From Agapanthus africanus (lineage: Eukaryota; Streptophyta; Magnoliopsida; Asparagales; Amaryllidaceae), in contig JASDDO010000026.1 of NCBI GenBank assembly GCA_030015575.1, forward strand, positions 455,553,096-455,617,095: DNA of 64,000 nucleotides. The letters are read 5' to 3'. This document shows, piece after piece, positions 10,963 through 23,526 of the stretch. The notes beneath the pieces were generated by a model. That model was not told the origin of the DNA. It was given only the letters and a program-made list of their open reading frames with translations, and searched no databases. Numbering within the stretch: the stretch's first letter is position 1; every line of letters starts with the position of its first letter. Made by a program: the position numbers and the translations under genes.

Positions 10963-12093
10963 TCAGCAATCTAATATATATCATGCAATCAATATCAAAT
11001 AACTTTTCAAATGTCCTAAATCCAACGTCAATGAGTCCTTTACATTCTAGGTATATTTGCATGAATAAATACGATGATGTATATATTTAATGTCAATACA
11101 CATATATTAGCGTCCCATTCCACTAATATTGGTGTAAGGGCATATATAACAGCGGCCTAATCCCCTGTTATATATATAAAGGAGTAAAAAGAAATATCAC
11201 GAAACCAATGTGCCAAGCATCGACACAGAAATGCTGATCTATCAGGTGCTGTCACCAAGACTGGCACCCTGATAGGTACGTATCATACGCTATCCCGAAA
11301 GCACGGGTGCCTAGCTCTGACCCTCGCCCCTCGACGTATCTATACGTACATGACTCCCGTTGGTATCCCCATGATAACCGCTGAGTCATTGGTAATGTCA
11401 CCAGATGGTATGGTTCCCCCACTAACTCATCTCCTCATTGAGATTCTTGCCCCGGGGTACTTCCGGGCCCCACCATGTACCTGCACACGGATCCCTCCTT
11501 TCCTCGCGTGGGGTATATATATATCCGAACCGATAAATCTCATGGTGGCTGCTGAAATATCATATCAATGGAAACCGGGTTTTTCAAATAATGCATAATT
11601 TTATGAAACTACCATGGTCCCCAAATCCAGAAAACATCATGAAAAATCCATATCTCAATGCGAAAATCCATGAATATAATATACGCATCGTAAATCTGAA
11701 ATGTGAGCATATAAAGGAAAAGCCGCAATTAACTATAATAAGTTAATATAATATCATGAGGTTCCTAATCTCTCCAATTCTAAATAATACATCAATAAGG
11801 GTAAATACGTAGCTATAGCCAGATATATGTGAACACATAAAGGTATAGCAGAAAATATAGGTATATACCTATTAGTAATGATGTGATATACCCTCCAGGT
11901 ATAAGTAAAGTATGTAGGCAAGGTATACCTGTAGCTATGTCACAAAGTGTGTATGTACCTGTCACTGATGGTACAATACTCTATAGGTATACAGGTAACT
12001 ATAAGTCATATGCATAAAGAAATATGAATCAATATCTCAATGTCCCTAACCAGAAAATATCATTTCTATATGTGGGTTGTGCGTGACATGGCA

Positions 12094-12152
12094 ATTATTG
12101 ACGGTGTGTGTGGCATACAATCAGTGCTCGTGCAACATGAACCGTCAATAAT
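12094..12152 (-). other. LTR hairpin of gypsy LTR G
   Basis: Arms attattgacggt and accgtcaataat pair perfectly over 12 bp. Next to it lies the gtgacatggcaat block conserved in the LTRs at 18694 and 26108, where the stem sequence differs but still pairs. Confidence 0.6.
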
Positions 12153-13619
12153 AGTGCAGTTTCCTAAGGATACTAGTCCAAGCACAACAATTTACTAAGC
12201 AGTATGGTAAATGCGCAATTCTAAATATGACATAGAATATGCGATAAGTTAAGTCATTTCTAGCCCAGACGCATAACGCCATACGGGCGATTCCCCTGTA
12301 GATGTTAAATCTACTCACCAACGTTCCTGGCTAAGTGAAGCCAACCACTCGTTTTCCCCTTGTAGCAGTGTCCGAAGTCCCCGCCTGCGAACCTACAACA
12401 TTAAAACAATAAACCAAGTATATATTAATAATAACCCTAAAACACATATAAACTACATTAGACCGACGCAACAACACAAAACATACTCTCAAGTGTTCGT
12501 ATTGTGGCTAACGTGCGTAGCGACATGACGAAATCAACCTAAGAGCAAAACCACCCAAAGTGCACAATCCGTGTCGTATAATGTATCGCGCGAACACAAA
12601 ACACTACAACCTACCTAAGTGATCCCAGATTTTGCATACAGCAAACACTAAAAAAGTAAACAGTATCAAACACCCTTAACCAACAGCAGACAACTTCCCA
12701 CAAAACCCACCCCAACTCCTCTACAAAACCGGTGTCGCCGGAATTTCTATTTGGGTCGCCGGCCCGTGTCGGTGGGGTAGGTCTCATGTCTCAGGTGGTG
12801 CTCCAGGGTCACTACTACATCACTACAATTTTGTTTGATTTTTTCTGTACGAAATCCAGGGCATAGCAGGTCACATAGGTCACAAACCGACACTAAAATA
12901 CGATATTATGCATCAAACTAAACTTTAACCATTCTAAACTCAGACTAACAAGCTAAGCTACACTAAAAACACTAAAACAACAGAAAAAGTACATTACCTA
13001 CATAAAAGAACTCAAAGATCCAAGCTTTGCATGCTCCTAGGCATCCAAGAGGCAAAAGTGATCAAAGATGTGATTTTTGTGATATAATTTAGGATTTTGG
13101 AGAATTTTTGAGCTAGGAATTGAGGTAAATGGTGAAAGAAATGCACAAGGGCAGAAGAGGGAGGGAGGGCTCAGCTAATAATGGAGGAAGGTGATGGAAT
13201 TGTGTAGGGTTTTCTAGTAAGAAATGCAATAAGTGCACACATAATTGCATTCACACCACATTCATGCATCTCTTCTCAATTCTTTTCTTTTCTTTTAAAT
13301 TTAAATCTAAAACCCATACAAATATCTAGATGCTATGTGAAGGGTTTTATTAACTCAAACTTAATTGTTGAAAAGAAGACTTAAGAGAAAATTCCCAAAA
13401 TGTGAATACCGCATTAAAATAATATTAAAATTGGGAAAAATTCAAATTAGACCAAAACGTCCCATATAACCCAAAAGCTTGCGCACTAGCTTTATTTTAG
13501 CTAAACTAGGTGCTAACAAGTCTATATGGTCATTTGGTCACAGTCGGTTTGAAACAGAAAATACCGACAATTTTACCGAAAAACGGAAAAATTCACATAA
13601 CGATTTCTAAAATGTTACA

Positions 13620-14250
13620 CAGATGTAGCTAACTCACTAGGTATAGTGATCAGGAATCAATCGGATCTTGGGAGAATCACTGGACAGCTGTGTAGGACAT
13701 TCTTAAGTACTTAAGAAGCACTAAAGAAATGTCCTTAGGGTTTGGTAACGGTGAACTCCAATAGGAGTCCTTTACCAATTCTATCTCCCAGAGTGATAAG
13801 GTCGACTGAAAGTTAGTCTCAGGCTTTTTCTTTACCCTCAGTGGAGGGACGGTATGTTGGAAGAGTTCCAAGCTATATACCATGGCAAACTAGACGATAA
13901 AGGTTGTATACATCGCTACCAACGATGCTACCAAAGTGGATGTCTGGATATTTATTGTTCATGAAATGAACATAGTTCCTACTATTGAGCGTCCAATAAC
14001 TGTTATTGTGACAATCAATGGAGTTGTGGTTTTGGCCTAGGAACGCCGGTCCCATCAGCGATCCAGACATATTTTGAGGACAGTATCACCTGATTAGGGA
14101 GATGGTTGATCTTTAAGAGATCGATGTTAGGAGAGTTGACGTGAAGGGTAACACGGCGGATCCACTCAAAGAGGCCTTTCCCTAGAAAGACTTTTATGGG
14201 GCGTTGGGTATAAGATACTACAACAAATGGCCTTAGTGCAAGTGGGAGAT
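13620..14250 (+). pseudogene. Copia pol 3' end of element C (RNase H), degenerate
   Basis: Plus-strand remnant running from the segment encoding the RT C-terminal end through RNase H to the polypurine tract. It aligns with the end of the intact polyprotein at 41130-41728: the DP-G-..-HW block, the gtgacaat box (RNase H Asp region, near 14010) and the RYHLIRE-like block near 14090 can be followed, with many stops and shifts. It is truncated on the left by gypsy LTR G. Positions 14239-14250 are the polypurine tract gcaagtgggaga. Not functional. Confidence 0.75.
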
Positions 14251-15663
14251 TGTTAGTTATATGTATGCCCTGGAGGCCATTGTTATACATGTGATGTATA
14301 TTATAGTGGATGCTTGGACATATATAGGGAGGAGTTTCTTGCTCGACATGATAGTATGCTATCTGGTTGTTATTTATCTTAACATGTACACTTATTGTCT
14401 TTCTGTTACATGTTGATAAAGCCCTTAGGATGAGTACTTGACTACCAGGATTATGATGCAGATCATACTAGTGGGGTAGATGTAGTCGGTAAGTACATCC
14501 TTCAAATGTTCCTAGTAGTGGGAGTATCGAGATGGGGCATCGATATTCCAGAGTAGACTAGCGTATACGCTTCTCAACCCATATGATGGGCGATGGATGA
14601 TCCTACATCCTTTAGTGTTTGACATCAGTGAAGGTATACAGGTGCTCAGTGGAGACTGGGTACACTGGACGGACTCGCCGAGAACTCCTAGATGGTATTA
14701 TATCTATCGTCAGATAGCAGTTCTCTGGTGACACTGGTACATGTTAGTCTGTCGACCAGAGATTGTCATAGAGTCTTGTGTGATTCCCACTGTGCCTTGA
14801 TTTCCACCTTACCACGTTCAAGAGATCGTGCAAAACAGTGGTTTTTGGGTGCAATCCCGAGTCACATGGAGGCAATGAGCGATAGGAGGGGATTTCGTCT
14901 CTCCCGGTATTGGGGGTTGATGTTGCACTATGCTTGATTGGCCATAACAGGAAATCCCTGGCCAGGGTTGCTGAGATCTACTGGTAAGTGTTATCAGTAG
15001 TTTCTCAAACCGTTATGGGCCTCACATCGGCATGACTTATCAGGGCTATTGGGTTCTGACATTTACCACCCCCACGCTGTGATATGTGACATATCTGACG
15101 AAGAGACCAGACTGTACGGTAGTGTTACTGATTGGATTCGCAGGAGTATGAGCAGGCTTGCTTGTTGATCTTCTGATCGCTCAATACATGGGTGGTCGTT
15201 ACGTTTGGCAGACCGCTTACGGCTTGTGGGTGTTTGATATGATCATCACCTACTGTCGGCGTATTGATGAGTCTTTAGAGTCCTATACAGAGGTTTCCTG
15301 GTTCATGCGAAACGAAGTAGGAGCATATATGTGATATGTGCGGGACCGAGATTAATACGAGTATGTGATGCCGTATTCTATTTCGCGATATATGATATCG
15401 GTCGGTTATATGTGATATAGCCGGGTTATCGAATCATGATTCGATAAGTTGATTCATATGATATTAGTCGGTTGTATGTGATATAGACGGATTATTAAAT
15501 CAAGGGTTGATATGATAATTTAATGTAATTATATATTTAATATATAAACTTACATTAACTAATATTTGCTCACTACGTATTTCTTTTTCTCACTTGTGCT
15601 TTGGTATATATGTGATATATATTAATGTATATTTTTTTTGTCATGCTAGATGATACATGCTAC
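14251..15663 (+). repeat. 3' LTR of element C, first segment
   Basis: Starts TGTTAGTTATATGTATGCCC directly after the polypurine tract. Homologous to the D/E family LTR in plus orientation. Interrupted at 15664 by element A (target copy gctac at 15659-15663) and continuing at 51562. Confidence 0.88.
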
Positions 15664-17716
15664 TGTAAGTCCACGTTACCCACCCCGGTGCTTACGGGGA
15701 GGCGGAATAGGTAAAAATCAAATTTTTAACACAAAGTAAGATGGACTAAAACATGAGGATCTTTGCCAAACCATTGCTAACAAACAACAAGAGGTTCTAT
15801 CTACTATGCTTAGGAGAATATACCTCATGCAACAAGTCCTTCGGGTCTTCTTTCCGCTGTCCTCCTCGTCCATGCAAGCTCCGAGGATCGATCCGGATCT
15901 TGGTCACCTCCGCGGCCTCCTAGAGTCAAAGACGATCCACCCGAGAGTCTGTAGTCCGAGCTCCACCTCAAGCCGAGGTAACTAGGGCAATAAGTTTGCT
16001 ATTCTTGAAGTCCTAGATGGTGTAGAAGATGGTGGTGGATTTGTTTGTCTATTTAGAACCTTATTTTCTCAACACATGAGAGATAAGAAAGAATCTAGAG
16101 AGGAAGAAGAAAGAGGAACCATGGGAGCTCTCACTTGAAGAGAGAGAATGAGCATGAGATTATCATCCATAAACCAAATAATTACTAATCTCTTATCATG
16201 ATAAAGTTGATGGCTACATTGATTTAACCATTATCATCTCAAATCAAAGCCAAAGCTAAAAGCAAAAGAAGGATCTAGTGCTCTCAAGAAAAGTCCAAGT
16301 CAACAATGGTTAACTAGGTCAAATGGTCAAGCAATTAGCCATAATACAATTATCATTAAAAAGATTAGTAAATATTTTCCTCACCTCATAATGGTTTTGA
16401 CCGAACCAATGGTCAAAACCTTAATGAGGCACCTCCTTCTTCTTCGCTCCTCGCAACCGTGCATACACACCCGCATCCGCATTCCGTAGAATGCGAATGC
16501 ACAGAAGACAAAACTAATCCATCCATAAAATACTAGGATCCGGCTTAAACCAAAGCCCACTAGCATTGTCTGCCCGAACAGCATACGCGCACAGGTGCAC
16601 GTAAGTGATCGTAGCCTTGCCGTAAAACCATACGGCCTCTACACCTTTCGCCTAGTGCAAGGAAGCTCTCTGTGTGGGACTCTAAAGACTCGACACTCCG
16701 CTGGCAGTGGGTTTAACCACAGACCGTAAGCGACACTAGCTGTACGTAACGGTCCCCAGGTAGATGTCGATAAGAAGGCCGATGAGGTAAACCCATCCGA
16801 ACTCCTACTGAGCCTGAATGTGACAATCTCCGTACAGTCCGGTCTGTTCGTCTATGAGTATCGCATGTTGGGCCTAGGGGGCGGTTAACGTCAGACCCCT
16901 AATAGCGGTACAAGTCATGCCGGAGTGTAGCCCAGAACACCGTGAGAAACTGCTGGAAACACTACCAGTTATTTTCGCTTGCCCTGGCCAGGGACTTTGT
17001 GTAATGGCTCTCCTAGACACAGCGCGACATCAACCCCCAATACCGGGAGAGACGAATCCTATCTAACCGCTACTGCCTCTAAGTGCTTCGGGACTGCACC
17101 CAACTACTACATGTTTGCACGACTCCTTTGCGCCGTTGTAGGGTGGTAATCAAAGTACAGTGGGAACACACTCAAGGCGAAGTAGCAGTGTCAAGTCGAC
17201 GGACTAAGCTGTACTCCTGTCACCTAGGAACTGTTATCTAACTATAGGTATAGTACCAACCAACAGTTCCCGACGAGTCCTGTCCAGTGTACTCGTAACC
17301 TAACGAGCACCCGCATACTATCTCCAGTACGACGTACTGATGGCTGTGGGACAGACCATCTCCCCTGCTGGGATGAGAAGCGCATACGCTAGTCTACTCC
17401 GGAGTATCGATGCCCCGTCTCGACAATCCTACGACTAGGGACCTGTATAAGGATGTGCTTGTAGATTACCCAGCCCCCACAAGTGTGACTGCCATCACAA
17501 CGCTGGTAATCAAGCAAAGATCCTAAGGGCTCCACTAATATGTATAAGCGATATGCTAAAAGAAACACATGCACATATTGAAGTAGAAACAAACCAAGTA
17601 GCATACTACCATTTTGAGCAAGATTGTCTATAAAACTGTGAATATCCCAAGCATCCGTTAAGTAATATACAAACTAGTATGATACAGTAATGGCCTCTAG
17701 GGCATATACACTAACA
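15664..17716 (-). repeat. 3' LTR of element A
   Basis: 2053 bp, sense TGTTAGTGTATATGCCC...GGACTTACA. Pairs with the split 5' LTR at 47353-51561 (2052 bp without its insertion). Contains the palindrome CCCTGGCCAGGG near 16981-16992. Confidence 0.93.
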
Positions 17717-17729
17717 ATCTCCCACTTGC
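17717..17729 (-). other. Polypurine tract of element A
   Basis: Reads gcaagtgggagat on the minus strand immediately before the 3' LTR; the presumed plus-strand priming site. Confidence 0.8.
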
Positions 17730-17730
17730 A

Positions 17731-18693
17731 CTAGGGCCATGTACTGGCGTATCGAAGACCTATCATCTCGATCAGCCGCTCGAACTGAGTCTGGGGTATG
17801 GCCTTCGTGAGTGGATCTGCAGTATTATTCTCCAAATCTACTCTCTTCACCTCGATCTTCCGGCGATCTACGATCTCCCGGATCAGGTGATACCGCCTCA
17901 AAATGTGTCTGGACTTCTGATGGGACCTGGGTTCCTTCACTAAACCTATAGCGCCGTTGTTGTCACAATACAACGGTATTGGATCAACAATGGTAGGAAC
18001 CACCTGAAGCTCCGTGAGGAACTTCTTCATCCAGACAGCTTCCTTTGCGGCATCGCAAGCATATATGTACTCCGCTTCCATAGTTGAGTCAGCAACGGTT
18101 TCCTGCTTGGAGCTCTTCCAAGAAATCGCCCCTCCATTGAGGGTAAAGACATAACCCGACATGTACTTGGAGTCATCCTTATCACTCTGGAAGCTGGAGT
18201 CAGCAAAGGCCTCGATCTGGTACACCAAGAACATCTCCTTAGTCCTTCTTAGGTACTTGAGAATGTTCTTTACTGATATCCAGTGTTTCTCCCCGGGGTC
18301 CGACTGATATCGGCTCACAACGCTTAATGTGTATGCTACATCTGGTCTGGTACACAACATTGCATACATTATAGAGCCTACCGCAGATGCGTAGGGTATA
18401 GATGACATGCGAGCCCTTTCTAAATCAGTCTTAGGAGACAACTCTTTCGAGAGGGTGATTCCGTGACAAGTTGTTAGGTTACCGCGCTTTGAATCTTCCA
18501 TACTGAATCGTTTCAGTATGGTGTCGATGTACCTGGACTGTGAAAGTCCCAACATCCTCTTAGATCTATCACGATAGATCTGGATCCCCAGAATGTAGTT
18601 GGCATCGCCCAGGTCCTTCATGGAGAACCTCTGTGACAAGAATCCTTAGACTGACTGTAGCATAGGAATGTCATTTCCTATTAGGAGAATGTC
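17731..18693 (-). pseudogene. Copia RT C-terminal part and RNase H of element A
   Basis: Open from 18639 down to the native TAG stop at 17731-17733. Encodes the RT segment after the YVDD box, then RNase H with the DS, STMEAEY, YCDNNGAI and RHILRRYHLIRE blocks. Compared with B1 it has lost a few codons before the first RNase H Asp block. Between 18640 and the insertion point the frame has a TAA where B1 has a lysine codon. Its upstream half lies across the 18694-30565 insertion, at 30566 and beyond. Nonfunctional as it stands. Confidence 0.85.
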
Positions 18694-21600
18694 TGTAACG
18701 TTTTGAAAATCGTTTCGGTGAAATTTCGAAAAAACGGTAAAATAAGGGGGTTTTCTGTAAAAAGTCAAAATACAAATATTTTTATTATAAAATTAAATAT
18801 ACATATTCTAGCTATGTAATTGCTAGTAATTGGTGTTTATTGAGCCACTGGTGAAATTTCAAATTTTCTGAATTTTTTTCTGAAATTAATTATTTTAATA
18901 TTATTTTAAGTCGTCACTAATACATTTAATTAGGGAAAATTACAAATTGGAATGAGTTGAAATAAATTTTGTGCATCATAACACATTAAATAAAATTTTA
19001 TCATGTGGTTTTTGAAATGAAATGGTTTGCCAAAACGGTTTAGGAAATATTGAAGAAAAAGGCTTATTTTGTGAAAATAAAAGGGTTTTGGTGCATATTG
19101 AATTGGTGTTTGGTGTTCATTGCTTCACACACACACACCACCTCCACCTCCCCCTCTTGCTGGCCGAATATGGGCTGTCCCAATCCCTATGTCCCCACTT
19201 TTTTTTGTTCACAAGAAATGAAAAGAAAAGAATAATATATATGTATAAGTATGGGCTTTTGATTTTTCTTTTGACTTTGAAACCAACACCCTCACTCTCT
19301 CACCTCTCCCCCCCTCATTGGCCATGCCCATTTCTGAATTCCTGCAGCCCCTCCTCTCTCTTTCTCTCATCTCCTCTCTTCTCCAAAAATCCCACCCTTT
19401 TTACCTTCAAAAATTCATCAAATTCCATCCAAAATCAAAACAAAATCAAAATCCAACTCCTACCCATTTCTCATTTGCCTATCTAGCATGGATCTAGGGA
19501 ATAAGATTTCAATTTGGGAGGCTATGGATGCTTGTGGATCTTCAAATGTTTTGGGTATAATTTCTAAACATTATGCTTAATTTGTTAGTTAATTTTTTAA
19601 AGCTAATTTATTTAAGTGTTAATTAGGCTTTAGTTGCAAGTTTGGAAATTCTAGAATTGGGTATGGATGAAGTTAGGGTTTTATATCATTTGATCATGGT
19701 TTAAGTATATAATTTAACATATTATGGCATGTAAAATCTTACCTAGTAACTAGTTTGCTAATTGTTATTTTAAAATTTGTCTAATTAAGCTATTTTGCTA
19801 ACTAGGGTTTTTGGAAAATTATTAAATGCTTTAGATTAAATATAATTAAAGTTTTATGTCATTATTAGTATTATAATAAGTGGTTTAATACCTTTGGACC
19901 ATGCAAAACCAAGCTTATTTGTAAAATCGTGAATTTTACTTTAAAAAGAGTTAAAATCGATATTTTTGCAAACTAGTTTTTTTGAACGTATGTGGTTTGG
20001 TGAAACTAAATCGTGGAAATGGTTTGTATGGCTTATTTATGTTATTTAATAAGTATTATGGCCGCTAGATTTGTTTAAACGTCGAGTTTTGTACTAAAAC
20101 GGGTAATTTTTGCTTGCTAGATTTTCGGAAAAATGGCTTTTAAGGTGAATTTGGGGTTTTTGAGAATTTTAACATATTTTATAGTATAATTAGTGCTTGT
20201 GATCGTGCAAATGAGTGTGTTTGGGTTTTCTTGATGGTTTGGCGTTTGTACGCCGACGTCGAGGGTTTTTGGGTTGATTTGTGAAAGCAGCCATAGGTTT
20301 TGACCTATGTGGGATTAGTGTGTCGTTTTGGTCATGAGTCAGATTTTAATGCGATAGGGTGCGTTATGATATGTAGGTACCCCATGTAGACTTCGAGACG
20401 ACAAGCAAACACGTGGCGACGTCGGCACCGGCGAGCGAGGACCAGGTGAGTAGATTTATATCTACGGGGAGAAGTCGGGTGAATGGCGTATAGCACCCCC
20501 GCAGTCCGTGGTGGTGTATACGGATGCGTATACACACCAACAATTATTATATGTTATTTGGGATTAATAACGATGTTTAAGATGGATATTGGTGTGTTGG
20601 ATTATTTTAGTGTTGCAAACCTTAGGGTAGTGTTGCACTACACAATACATACTTGCATACATTCCTATTTATATGTGCTGATGGGATTCTTTATAGTTAT
20701 GTGTTCACATGGGTATGGGACTATGTGTTCACATACGGATATGAGGACGATACTTGGGATTGAGCTGAGTCGATGAGATTTGTTTTGTGGTTGTGATATC
20801 GGTTTGTACGAGACTGTCGATCAGTAGTCAGATCATGACTATATTGATGATATTAGTATTGTACTAGACATAGGTCAGTACCCTGGACTACGATCTTGGA
20901 TAAAGAGGATACCAGATGAATAGTGTGATGAATATGATATTGACCCGTACCCAGATTTGGGGATGCCGTACGACGGATTTACGTACGAGCTATATCTTGA
21001 TGATTGATCCGCACTCTTGACTTGGGATGTCTGATTATAGATATGGTATCGGATATGATATTATTGAGGCGGGATCACCGACTAATATATATACAGGTAT
21101 GTATATGGATCGACTCAGATGTTAGGCGGTTTCCTTACCTGTAGTCCAGCTGGTTAGCTTAGCCCTTTAGTTTAGTTTAGTTGTTAGATTAGATTCGATT
21201 CTTACCTATTTCAAAAACTAACGAATCGTGGGTATTTTAAAAGACAGCACAAGGGATCCTACGGATATTTCAAAAGATGTATCTTTTCATAAAAACACCG
21301 TAGCCCCTATTTTCAAAACCACATGATTCGTGTTATTTCAAAGGCACCATTTGTAGGACTTATATTAGATTAATGCAGATTAATTATAGTTGCGTCTAGT
21401 ATTCAGCTCCCGCTCATTATTGTGGTTCGCTTCGCATCGCATGATTATATTATGTTTCATACTCCATTATTAATATCATGCTGTTAGGACACCAGCACCA
21501 TTACCGATGATGCGTATGTACCACGTACACTTACTTGCCGGCTCACACACATCTTCATCGGTAATTGCCATGTCACGTACACCTTAGAAAATATTATTGC

Positions 21601-23148
21601 TTGACATAGCCTGTTAGCTAATAGTTTAGACATTGTAGTTATTACCTGCTACTTCATGCATACTGTTATTCATTGTTATGCCGCATTCATGGATTCTCAT
21701 GCATATATTCACTATTTTACGTGTTATTGAGGTTTTGGATTCGGATTTCCATGAGATTTTCTGGATTTGGAGGAAAACCGCAAAAACATAAATAAACCTT
21801 TTCTCTCTTTTAAAATAAAAAGTGCGGTTTTCCCATGATGTATGAGTCGTCCACCATGAGTTTGCTGATGGATTTCGAGACCCGATTCGAGGAGACGGAT
21901 TAACCGTTTCGGGTACATGGTGGACCCGGTAAGGTACCCCGGGGCAAGAAGCGCGTGATGATGACGATGTGAGCCTGGCAGGGGAGCACAACCTACCGGT
22001 GATTTTACCCGACGCGTCGGATATCCGGAGGATACCGTCGTGGTCTTGAGATGGATGGTAGGGGCCGGTCTGAACTGACGGCGCCCTAGATATTGTGATT
22101 GAGACATTGAGATTTCGAGATATTGAGGTACAGAGACTGTGATACAGAGATATCGAGATATTGGGATTACGTTTTGTGCCGATGCTAGGCACTGTTTTAT
22201 GCTGATTTCATTATGATACCTCATTTTAAAAATACAAAGGAAATCTCACTAAATTATGAAAACAGTTCTTCATTTACATGTATTCTGTTTTCATGCATTC
22301 ATACCTCATTCATATGATATATTGCTACCTGAGGCACCGACACGGGCACATGAGATTACACTCGGGTTAGATATTTACCCTAGCCTTGTTATAGGTTGCA
22401 TGTTATATATATAATTGAGGATATATTATGATCATTGATCTAGGATTGCGTTATTTATGCGATTTCTTTTCGTAGATGTTTTTCTATTCACGAGTTGGCA
22501 ACTCACCCCCGTTGTGCCCCAGTTTCTTGCAGGATTGCCGTACATGTTTCTTTACGGTTTTGCGGGCATAGTTTCCTTCGGGTGATTTGCTAGTAGGTGG
22601 GTTTACTTGTATCGTACCCCCATTATATATCTTGTATATCATTATTCTGTTGTATCTACAAGTTCCATCAACCAGACATGTATTTATTTTGAGATAGAGA
22701 CCAGTGATGTTATTCTTTCGACCTTAGAGTCGCGCGTTATTTTTCTATGGATTTCTTGGAGTTTTGAGTTTCCTTTTGAATTTTGATCCTTGCCGTAGGC
22801 GTTGTATATTATATTGCTTGTGTGGTTGTGACCATCGATTGACGAAGAGCTAGCTCCCGCTTGGGGATGCCTTTTTATTGATTTCGTATACTATTCATGT
22901 TGTATCCCGCTTGGGGGCCAGTATTTACAAAGGAGACTCTGCCGAAATTTTCAGGAAATATTTGATGTTTTTAAAAACGCATAATTCGGCTTATGCTATT
23001 AAAACTACTTGATTTAAATTGGTTTTCCTTCACTCTACTACTTTTCTTGGTTTGGATTTCTGGGTTTTCGGTTTACTTAGATTATGTACGCCTCGAGACG
23101 TTTCGTAGTTTAAGTGCCGGTCATGTTCCGTACTTTCGGGACGTGACA
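18694..23148 (+). repeat. 5' LTR of the LARD-like element
   Basis: 4455 bp, TG...CA. Contains a (CA)n run near 19129, a pyrimidine-rich stretch (about 19280-19400), a covarying hairpin (21500-21565) and no coding region. Open frames on its minus strand (about 21626-22224) are mirrored in the other LTR and have no recognisable domain. Differences from the 3' LTR are sparse and scattered. Confidence 0.92.
21500..21565 (+). other. LTR hairpin (LARD 5' LTR)
   Basis: Arms attaccgatga and tcatcggtaat form an 11-bp stem over a loop of about 44 nt, followed by aattgccatgtcacg. Gypsy LTR G has the same arrangement with a different stem sequence. Confidence 0.6.
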
Positions 23149-23152
23149 AAGT

Positions 23153-23164
23153 TGGTATCAGAGC
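23153..23164 (+). other. Primer-binding site of the LARD-like element
   Basis: tggtatcagagc, four bases after the LTR; initiator tRNA-Met type. Confidence 0.85.
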
Positions 23165-23352
23165 GTTAGGTTTTACCTTCGGAGCGTAGGATGACCCTTG
23201 GTTGATGGAATAGGTGACTAAAGTAGAGTGACGTACCGTGGGTATGTTCCACGGCATACTTACGACACGCCACTCCACTTAAGGAGCCTTAGGATGTACA
23301 TTTCTTTGCTCAGTATTATATTCATTCCGATCTAGCCTCATCAGTACCAGTT

Positions 23353-23526
23353 ATGGTTTTGCTGCCACGATTACGGGCAGGGAGAGCTACAGCTAGAGTT
23401 GCGGTCAGCAGGAGCTCGTCACGAACGAGGACTGACCAGGGCAAAATTCCGGCGACACACGATTGCGGAGATGTGTCTTTTTACTGTGTTTCCGCGCCAC
23501 GAGCATTTGGCGGATCGCCTTTTTGA
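23353..23526 (+). pseudogene. Possible remnant of gypsy gag N-terminus
   Basis: A 57-codon frame about 200 bp after the PBS, where gag should start. It encodes an Arg/Ala/Ser-rich peptide, which fits the basic N-terminus of chromovirus Gag, and then meets TGA. Further degenerate segments follow to about 23720. No zinc knuckle or later Gag motif was seen. It could also be chance. Confidence 0.3.

Larger units (their letters stand above)
10521..13619 (-). mobile_element. Ty3-gypsy (Tekay-like) LTR fragment G
   Basis: Non-coding, AT-rich. It ends aaatgttaca at 13619, the reverse of the TGTAAC start of the long LTRs at 18694 and 26108, and the preceding 50 bases match that LTR start with substitutions. 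A hairpin plus the conserved aattgccatgtcacg block (12077-12152) also matches. No reversed polypurine tract follows on the right, so this is a 5' or solo LTR. Its left part is separated by E. Long stretches at 10963-12060 and 12160-13540 hold nothing else I recognise. Confidence 0.6.

Noticed and set aside
19022-19486. 154-codon plus-strand frame in the LARD LTR
   Set aside because: Spans the (CA)n and pyrimidine-rich tracts; low-complexity peptide, not kept at equal length in the 3' LTR (96 codons, different end).
21626-22224. Minus-strand frames of 188 and 166 codons in the LARD 5' LTR, repeated at 29141-29641
   Set aside because: Present in both copies only because the LTR is duplicated. 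The two frames overlap each other, and there is no recognisable domain and no conserved start context.
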